DNA of 64,000 nucleotides from Paenibacillus amylolyticus (GTDB taxonomy: Bacteria > Bacillota > Bacilli > Paenibacillales > Paenibacillaceae): NCBI RefSeq assembly GCF_029689945.1, contig NZ_CP121451.1, forward strand, positions 3,348,001 through 3,412,000, read 5' to 3'. The position numbers and the translations under genes are program-made. The stretch's first letter is position 1. Each line of letters starts with the position of its first letter. The notes beneath the pieces were generated by a model, which was given only the letters and a program-made list of their open reading frames with translations, did no database searches and had not been told where the DNA came from. Shown one piece after another: positions 58,111 through 64,000 of the stretch.

Positions 58111-58193
58111 GACCATTTGGTGGCGTGCTGGTCTAATTCTTCATCGGAATTGCTAATATAAAACGTTGAACTCCTTAATGATAATGTATACCA

Positions 58194-58242
58194 AGGAACC
58201 CTTCTCCAGGTCGATGATGACTGTGGCAGTTGGGTTCTTTTT
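58194..58242 (+). terminator. Terminator after the thuA-like gene
   Basis: GGAACCC pairs with GGGTTC(T) around a long loop, followed by TTTTTG. Confidence 0.7.
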
Positions 58243-58442
58243 GGGTAAGATAGTCGTATGGGGAAGTTATACGATATTTCCCATGGTTGCGTGGCAGGTT
58301 GTAAGGTATACTGGGAAGTAACAAGTTATGCTTCTAAAATTTAAACTTTTTAGGGGCAGACGTTTTCTTTAACGCTTAAATATGTTATTATGAAATATAC
58401 TAACAAAATGTAAGTTGAGTGATCTCTAAAGAGGTGATTAAT

Positions 58443-58760
58443 GTGGAAGGTCAAGACTTGCGGATGTGTCCGCGTTTTGAGACGGCGTTTTCTTTTTTGG
58501 GCAAGCGCTGGAATGGTTTAATTATTCAAACGTTGATGAGTGGTTCGAAGCGATTCAAGGATATCTCCAATCTGATTCCATCCATGAGTGACAAGATGTT
58601 ATCCGAGCGGATGAAAGATCTGGAGAGTGAAGGTATTCTGGTTCGTCACGTCTATCCCGAGACGCCGGTTCGTATTGAATATGAACTGACGGAAAAAGGT
58701 AGAGCGCTGCAACCTGTCATGAATCAGATTCAGGACTGGGCTGAGAATTGGGTTGAATAA
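58443..58760 (+). CDS. HxlR-family transcription regulator
   Basis: 105 residues from GTG 58443, with AGAGGTG six bases upstream. A winged helix-turn-helix with the HxlR pattern: CPRFETAFSFLGKRWNGLIIQTLMSGSKRFKDISNLIPSMSDKMLSERMKDLESEGILVRHVYPETPVRIEYELTEKG is summarised here by its key parts: FLGKRW, RFKDI, LSERM, and YELTEKG. The single Cys near the N-terminus could allow thiol sensing, as in some relatives. It has no adjacent target gene on the same strand. Confidence 0.9.
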   Translation: MEGQDLRMCPRFETAFSFLGKRWNGLIIQTLMSGSKRFKDISNLIPSMSDKMLSERMKDLESEGILVRHVYPETPVRIEYELTEKGRALQPVMNQIQDWAENWVE

Positions 58761-58802
58761 CCTATAAGCAATATCGCTCACTTTCGTTGCATCAAAGACA
58801 TA

Positions 58803-58838
58803 GACTCCTGGTTTCGGTAGAAATCAGGGGTTTTTGTC
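58803..58838 (+). terminator. Terminator after the hxlR-type gene
   Basis: CTCCTGGTTTC pairs with GAAATCAGGGG around GGTA, followed by TTTTTG. Confidence 0.8.
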
Positions 58839-58954
58839 TTAAGGATAACGTGGATCGTCGTTTTTCTCTTGGGCTATGCACATGTTGTCATGAGTTGTAG
58901 TATAATCTATAGAAAATGGCCACAGACGGCCGGAGCGAAGGAGGCCCACTTGTC

Positions 58955-59685
58955 ATGAGAGAAGAACGCTTATCCCGGGAAGTACGCTACGGCAAGAAGA
59001 TATTGCAGAACTTGAGAGCGCATCCATTCAGGTCCATCTAATCTATAAAAAAGCTGCAGAGTTATTTAAGCGAACAGCATATTCCCAATCGGTTAAGGAC
59101 GATCTAACCCAAGTGAATACGCATTCTGTGAACAGCGATGGTCCGAGATTAGCTCCGGCGGTACTGCAAAAATGGATTCAAACATCCAGGGGCTGGAAAT
59201 GTATCGGATGTGAACTGAGCCAACCTGATTCAACGATGTCTCAGATGGATGAAACAATTCATGGTAAACATTTGGTTCTCGATGTCGGAGCAGGGCGCTT
59301 GGCTCAGGCAGAAATGCTGATTCAGGCCGTTGTCTGGTCCCAATATGAGAAGATTCGAATGTTTGCACCGTGGCTTGGAGATGAACCCTTTTACAGCGTG
59401 CAGGAACTGGATGTCATTGCCCGCTATATCGTACCTACCTATTTCTCGGAACGGCCTTTACATGAGCAGGGGAAGGTATTCAAGGTACATCAACCATATG
59501 GGCAGATTCCCTTGTATCAGGAGTATGTAGACGCACCTTCATGTTGCGTGCAGGTCGACGGTGGATTGCTTGAAGGGCGATTGCTGACAGGTGTATATGT
59601 CTCTGAGGAGCAGTTCTTCGGGCTTAATCCCTACCTGAAAGATGGCGATGGAGGACGGACATACATGCAGGCTTGTGTGCAATAA
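58955..59685 (+). CDS. Uncharacterised protein (243 aa; frameshift near 58979)
   Basis: ATG 58955 follows GGAGG by ten bases, but the frame stops at 59041. Adding one G at CCGGGAA near 58979 gives SRGSTLRQEDIAELESASIQVHLIYKKAAELFKR and joins the long frame. The middle has a Cys pair (WKCIGCELSQ) and LVLDVGAGRLAQAEMLIQAVVWSQYE; the end is YVSEEQFFGLNPYLKDGDGG. I do not recognise the family. The upstream leader shows no riboswitch. Confidence 0.65.
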
Positions 59686-59718
59686 TAGCAACCAATGAGA
59701 TCTGAACATTGATTAATA

Positions 59719-59752
59719 TGGGGGAGCCTGTGTGCAGGCTCTCTTTCTTGTA
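59719..59752 (+). terminator. Terminator
   Basis: GGGAGCCTG pairs with CAGGCTCTC around TGTG, followed by TTTCTTG. Confidence 0.8.
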
Positions 59753-59878
59753 CAAGCCCCGATTTGGAGCACGCACCCATAAAAGTAACGGGTTTGACAC
59801 TTTTTTATTGAAGGTTGTGCCATAATAGAGGTTATGGACAACAGGGTGAATGATTTTACGCAGGGTGGTGTTACCTAC

Positions 59879-60591
59879 ATGATGAAGAAAATCCCCGGTT
59901 ACATAGGTGTATGTTTGCTCCTACTGGCGATCCTGGCTGGTTGTAGTGAGACACAGCCTTCGGAGCAGCCAATAGTCAAAGAGACAGAAACAGCAAATAC
60001 GATTACAGTGGCTGTAGATGGCAGTACGTTTTTGCCTGATGCAACAAAGTCCATTAAGCGAGATTTTAGTGAGGGTTTGACACTCAAAAAGGCATTACTC
60101 AATAGCGGACTGGTTGATTTTACGGCAGATGGCAAACGGATTCAATCCGTCGGTGAAGTGTCTCTGGATTCTTCGCTTAGCTGGGCTGTCAAATTAAACG
60201 GCAAGGATATTGAACAGGAAGATTGGAACATGGAGCTTCATGCCAAGGATGAAGTGATCATTTACGTGAAAGCCGCTGACAGTGGGGGGATGGCGTTGCA
60301 TATCAGACAACGTTACTCAAGGTGAGCGGTGGAAACATCATGCCAACCCTCAATCGTCAGTATGCCGGAGTCTACGTTCAAGAGTGCACCGTTCGCGACG
60401 TGTTGAAGTCCAGCGGGATTGTACGAATGTCGGAGAATAACAAATTTGTCGTTGCGGTTGAGAATGTCACACCTCGCATGAATGAGCGATGGGTTATTAT
60501 GGTGAATGACAAAGAATTAATGGAAAATGGCTTGGACATGAAATTGAATCCACGTGATGCGGTAAAGCTTGAATTGACCAATGCATCCTAA
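59879..60591 (+). CDS. Lipoprotein with two DUF4430-like halves (frameshift near 60287)
   Basis: Joined length 237 residues. The start MMKKIPGYIGVCLLLLAILAGCSE is a lipoprotein signal with LAGC lipobox. The first half (GLTLKKALLNSGLVDFTADGKRIQSVGEVSLDSSLSWAVKLNGKDIEQEDWNMELHAKDEVIIYV, key parts LKKALL, SWAVKLNGK, DEVIIYV) and the second half (VRDVLKSSGIV, RWVIMVNDK, DAVKLEL) repeat the same beta-fold, like DUF4430 or a transcobalamin-type domain. Adding one G to the six at about 60282-60287 restores SGGDGVAYQTTLLKVSGG. Role unknown; a surface ligand-binding protein is plausible. Confidence 0.75.
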
Positions 60592-60601
60592 GTATACGAA
60601 G

Positions 60602-60636
60602 AAGCCCAATCTCTATATAGAGAACTGGGCTTTTTT
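60602..60636. terminator. Bidirectional terminator between the lipoprotein and fnr genes
   Basis: AAGCCCA-A-TCTCTATATAGAGA-AC-TGGGCTT, followed by TTTTT on the plus strand; the other side gives TTCTTCG on the minus strand. Confidence 0.85.
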
Positions 60637-60679
60637 GCATTAAAATATATAAACAACATCCAATTAGCATAGTCAAATA

Positions 60680-61396
60680 TTAAATACGACAGATCTCGTT
60701 CGGGCAAAGTTCACAGTGACAGATCCCTTGCAGCATCTTCAGATCTTTGATGACAATCATACCGTTGTCATATTCAATCGCATCTTTCTTGCGCAGATCG
60801 CTTAACATGCGGTTTACACTTTCACGGGTAGCCCCGATCATATTGGACAGGTCCGTATGGGTAATTTTTTTGTGAATAATGACATGATCTCCATGCGGCT
60901 CACCATACGAATTCGACAACCGAATGAGAGTGGAGCAGAGCGCACCTGGTTTGCCATATAACATGAGGTCCCGGAATTTGGTCTGTGTCAACCTGTGGTG
61001 GATGCCCATCCATTTCATAAAGTCAATCGCGAAGTCACAATGCTGGCAGATCAGCATCTCCAGGTCCTTATGCTCCAGTACACCGATCTCACTGTCCTCG
61101 AGCACTTCCGCGGAGAAGGTGTGTTTGGACCCGAAGAAGGGATCAGCCTGCCCAATCATATCACCGGTCTGATACATGTACATGATCAGTTCCTTGCCTT
61201 CATCCGTGGATTTGGTGATCTGGGCACGGCCCCGTTTCATATAATAAAGTTTGTCAGAGACGTCTCCTTCCCAGTACAGATGTGTACCTTCCGGATAAGT
61301 TCTATCTTTCATGGTAACCAGTAGATGGTTGAAGTTTGCTTCCGAGAAACAGTTGGTATTACCGCGTTTTTCCAGTACAGTGGTTAGTTCTATCAT
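60680..61396 (-). CDS. fnr: Fnr, oxygen-sensing Crp-family regulator with C-terminal [4Fe-4S] site
   Basis: 238 residues: an N-terminal cyclic-nucleotide-like beta-roll (YPEGTHLYWEGDVSDKLYYMKRGRAQIT), a long dimer helix, and a winged helix-turn-helix (ITHTDLSNMIGATRESVNRMLSDLRKKDAI). The tail CHCELCPNEIC has the clustered cysteines of Bacillus Fnr, where three Cys and one Asp hold a [4Fe-4S] cluster, unlike N-terminal clusters of E. coli Fnr. It activates anaerobic genes when the cluster is intact. adhE is divergent, with a perfect Fnr box in its promoter. Confidence 0.92.
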   Translation of the reverse strand: MIELTTVLEKRGNTNCFSEANFNHLLVTMKDRTYPEGTHLYWEGDVSDKLYYMKRGRAQITKSTDEGKELIMYMYQTGDMIGQADPFFGSKHTFSAEVLEDSEIGVLEHKDLEMLICQHCDFAIDFMKWMGIHHRLTQTKFRDLMLYGKPGALCSTLIRLSNSYGEPHGDHVIIHKKITHTDLSNMIGATRESVNRMLSDLRKKDAIEYDNGMIVIKDLKMLQGICHCELCPNEICRI

Positions 61397-61612
61397 AAGT
61401 CTATCTCCCCTTTGTGTCCGTCGGATGGACTCCTGTAGCTTACAGTAGCCTCCGAGGTTTGCCGCAAACCGTTGCCGTCCTGATCAGGGTCATCTCGGCC
61501 GGGAGGAAGGACGGTACAAATTGCGGTGGTTCAATTTTTAAGTTCAGTATATACCTAATCTTACCGTTTGAGGGGGAAGGAAAGGCGGCAAAAATGACGA
61601 AATTTCAAACAT

Positions 61613-61628
61613 TGTGATTAAATTCACT
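61613..61628. promoter_or_regulatory. Second Fnr-box-like site
   Basis: TGTGATTAAATTCACT matches TGTGA-N6-TCACA in all but the last base. It lies between the two promoters and could serve fnr autoregulation. Confidence 0.6.
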
Positions 61629-61729
61629 TTTAATGGGGAGCATGATTTTTACAGCCCCATATTTAATATATGAAGTGAAAATGGTTGGATAAAGGACACT
61701 ACAAAACTTAAATTAAATTTGTTATACTT

Positions 61730-61745
61730 TGTGAAAAAAATCACA
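61730..61745 (+). promoter_or_regulatory. Fnr box of the adhE promoter
   Basis: TGTGAAAAAAATCACA is an exact TGTGA-N6-TCACA palindrome. A -10-like TACGAT at 61767-61772 would put transcription start near 61779, centring the box at -41.5, the classic activating position. Confidence 0.85.
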
Positions 61746-61826
61746 TAATTAAGTTTATTGGCATGATACGATGTGAATGTAAAGAAGAGAGACAAACCAA
61801 TACGAACCTTTAGGAGGATGAGGGAG

Positions 61827-64000
61827 ATGGCTGTAAAGAACGAAGTCGCCCCAGCAAAAGAACCGACAGCAGGTCAGTATATTCAAACGTTAATCGACAA
61901 AGCGAATAAAGCACACGCCGCATTCATGAAGATGGACCAGATGCAGATTGACCGGATTGTGCAAGCGATGGCGCTTGCGGGTCTGGATAAACACATGATG
62001 CTCGCCAAGATGGCCGTGGATGAAACAGGCCGCGGAGTATATGAGGATAAAATCACCAAAAATATATTTGCAACAGAATATGTGTACCACAGCATCAAGT
62101 ACGACAAAACGGTAGGTGTGATTGAAGATAACGAGTATGAGAGCTTCCAGAAAATCGCAGAGCCGGTTGGTATTATTATGGGGATTACGCCCGTCACGAA
62201 TCCAACATCAACGACGATGTTTAAAGCACTGATTTCCATCAAGACGCGTAACCCGATTATCTTTGGTTTCCACCCATCTGCACAGAATTGTAGTCGCGAA
62301 GCTGCCAAAATCCTGCGTGATGCAGCGGTGAAGCACGGTGCTCCAGCGGATTGTATCCAGTGGATTGATGATCCTTCCATGGATCGTACGAACGAACTGA
62401 TGAATCACAATGATGTGGCTCTCATTCTGGCAACAGGCGGATCAGGCATGGTACGTGCAGCGTATAGCTGTGGTAAACCTGCACTGGGCGTAGGGCCGGG
62501 TAACGTACCTTGCTTTATTGAGAAAAGCGCGGATATCAATCAGGCGGTGACGGATCTGATCCTGTCGAAGTCTTTCGACAACGGTATGATCTGTGCTTCC
62601 GAGCAAGCAGTCATCATTGAAGAACCGATCTTTGATCAAGTGAAGAAAAAAATGATCGCAAATGGCTGTTACTTTGTTAACAAGGATGAAGCGGCAAAAT
62701 TGACAGCAGGAGCAATTAATGCTGAGAAATGTGCGGTGAATCCGGCGATTGTTGGTCAATCTGCAGTGAGCATTGCGAAGATGTGCGGAATTGAAGTTCC
62801 GGCAGGCACCAAAATTCTCGTGGCCGAGATTGAAGGGGTAGGTACCAAATTCCCATTGTCGGCTGAGAAATTGAGTCCGGTACTGGCTTGTTACAAAGTC
62901 AAAACGGCAGCAGAGGGCATTGAGCGTGCAGCAGAAGTGGTTGCTTTTGGCGGCATGGGTCACTCTTCGGTTATCCACTCGACAAATGAAGAAGTAATTG
63001 GCAAATTCGCAGATCGTCTGCAAACTGGACGGATTATTGTGAATTCACCATCCACACACGGTGCCATCGGGGATATTTACAACACGAACATGCCTTCATT
63101 GACACTGGGATGCGGATCATACGGACGTAACTCGACTTCTTCCAACGTAACCGCTGTGAACTTAATCAATGTGAAAAGGGTGGCTCGCCGTACCGTGAAT
63201 ATGCAATGGTTCAAAGTGCCTAACAAAGTCTACTTCGAAAAAGGGGCAACGCAGTATCTTGCCAAAATGCCTGACATCACACGTGTCGCCATTATCACGG
63301 ATGCCATGATGGTGAAATTGGGATATGTGGAAAAGGTAGAACATTATCTGCGCCAACGCCAAATGCCGGTAGCGATCGAAGTATTCTCTGATGTAGAGCC
63401 AGATCCATCCACAACAACGGTAGATCGCGGAACCGAAATGATGCGCCGCTTCCAGCCAGACTGCATTATCGCACTCGGCGGTGGATCACCGATGGATGCT
63501 GCGAAAGCCATGTGGTTGTTCTATGAATATCCGGACACGGACTTCAATGATCTGAAACAGAAATTCATGGATATCCGCAAACGGATCTACAAATATCCAC
63601 GTCTCGGGGTAAAAGCGAAATTCGTAGCAATTCCAACGACATCCGGTACAGGTTCTGAAGTGACATCGTTCGCGGTTATCACAGATAAAAATCAAGGGAA
63701 TACCAAGTATCCATTGGCCGACTATGAGCTGACACCAGACGTAGCGATTGTTGATCCGGAATTCGTATACTCCCTGCCTAGAACAGCCGTAGCAGATACA
63801 GGTATGGACGTACTGACGCATGCCATTGAAGCTTATGTGTCTGTCATGGCGAATGATTACACGGACGGACTTGCGATCAAAGCCATTCAACTGGTATTCC
63901 AATACCTGGAGCAGTCGGCACTGCAAGGTGACAAACTGGCTCGTGAGAAAATGCATAATGCTTCCACCATTGCCGGTATGGCGTTTGCCAATGCATTCCT
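61827..64000 (+). CDS. adhE: Bifunctional acetaldehyde-CoA/alcohol dehydrogenase AdhE (3' end outside window)
   Basis: 724 of about 870 residues are present. The N-terminal aldehyde dehydrogenase half includes [44 protein letters not shown] and the catalytic Cys in [12 protein letters not shown]. The C-terminal iron-type alcohol dehydrogenase half includes [41 protein letters not shown] and [16 protein letters not shown] with metal-site His. It turns acetyl-CoA into ethanol and regenerates NAD+ without oxygen. ATG 61827 is nine bases after AGGAGG. The Fnr box upstream makes it an anaerobically induced gene. Confidence 0.95.
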   Translation, partial: MAVKNEVAPAKEPTAGQYIQTLIDKANKAHAAFMKMDQMQIDRIVQAMALAGLDKHMMLAKMAVDETGRGVYEDKITKNIFATEYVYHSIKYDKTVGVIEDNEYESFQKIAEPVGIIMGITPVTNPTSTTMFKALISIKTRNPIIFGFHPSAQNCSREAAKILRDAAVKHGAPADCIQWIDDPSMDRTNELMNHNDVALILATGGSGMVRAAYSCGKPALGVGPGNVPCFIEKSADINQAVTDLILSKSFDNGMICASEQAVIIEEPIFDQVKKKMIANGCYFVNKDEAAKLTAGAINAEKCAVNPAIVGQSAVSIAKMCGIEVPAGTKILVAEIEGVGTKFPLSAEKLSPVLACYKVKTAAEGIERAAEVVAFGGMGHSSVIHSTNEEVIGKFADRLQTGRIIVNSPSTHGAIGDIYNTNMPSLTLGCGSYGRNSTSSNVTAVNLINVKRVARRTVNMQWFKVPNKVYFEKGATQYLAKMPDITRVAIITDAMMVKLGYVEKVEHYLRQRQMPVAIEVFSDVEPDPSTTTVDRGTEMMRRFQPDCIIALGGGSPMDAAKAMWLFYEYPDTDFNDLKQKFMDIRKRIYKYPRLGVKAKFVAIPTTSGTGSEVTSFAVITDKNQGNTKYPLADYELTPDVAIVDPEFVYSLPRTAVADTGMDVLTHAIEAYVSVMANDYTDGLAIKAIQLVFQYLEQSALQGDKLAREKMHNASTIAGMAFANAF

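Noticed and set aside
61883..63956. Several long minus-strand open frames
   Set aside because: All are antisense shadows of adhE, whose motifs are clear.
1..64000. CRISPR arrays, tRNA or rRNA genes
   Set aside because: No regular short repeats with spacers and no cloverleaf or rRNA core sequences were noticed on either strand.

Overview
The window looks like chromosomal DNA of a spore-forming, low-to-mid-GC Gram-positive of the Paenibacillus type. Signs of this are strong AGGAGG-type ribosome sites with frequent TTG/GTG starts, a SpoVIF-like sporulation protein, a SleB-type cortex hydrolase, YolD/UvrX, YdaT, Amj, YaaA, LexA boxes of the GAAC-N4-GTTC type, a Bacillus-type [4Fe-4S] Fnr and an MsrAB fusion. 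No rRNA, tRNA, CRISPR array or transposase was found.

Layout. 1-9.3 kb: DegV tail, recG, spoVIF, a LytS/LytR-type two-component system followed by an OFA-type MFS carrier with a direct repeat in front of it, a GNAT acetyltransferase, and a damaged glutaminase gene behind a foldable leader. 9.5-11.3 kb: SOS-type Y-family polymerase plus YolD under a LexA box. 12-20.4 kb: a putative extracellular polysaccharide operon (anchored glycosidase-like protein, HEAT-repeat protein, processive GT2 synthase, receiver protein with an altered phosphosite, UDP-sugar dehydrogenase, second anchored TIM-barrel protein). 20.6-27.8 kb: AraC regulator divergent from an SsuD-like monooxygenase, a sugar-type ABC importer without its ATPase, and a NiaP-like carrier. 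28-35.5 kb: SleB-like hydrolase, small membrane proteins, YaaA, an SPFH protein, a secreted protein, and a WXG100 toxin with a pentapeptide-repeat immunity protein. 35.6-43.5 kb: pectate lyase, catalase, DinG-like helicase, cysteine synthase, and a small gene with a LexA box. 43.9-45.2 kb: a TIR-domain protein with an ATGA-coupled small gene, a plausible defence module. 46-52.6 kb: YitT, YdaT, Amj, a TetR/MFS efflux pair with two matching operators, MsrAB and a TVP38 membrane protein. 52.8-58.1 kb: a sugar-oxidation locus (two Gfo/Idh/MocA oxidoreductases, a sugar isomerase-like protein, ThuA, AraC). 58.4-64 kb: HxlR regulator, two orphan proteins, Fnr, and adhE running off the end.

Two window-wide patterns stand out. 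First, six intergenic copies (about 147-227 bp) of one imperfect palindrome recur at 2.8, 16.9, 21.8, 23.3, 45.7 and 47.6 kb. Their stems keep pairing despite sequence change, and an inner hairpin module occurs zero, one or two times. Second, at least fourteen genes are broken by one-base shifts, nearly always at short homopolymers and usually by a missing G. This points to sequencing or consensus error rather than gene decay, so I report the joined genes. glsA is different: it lacks about 12 codons.
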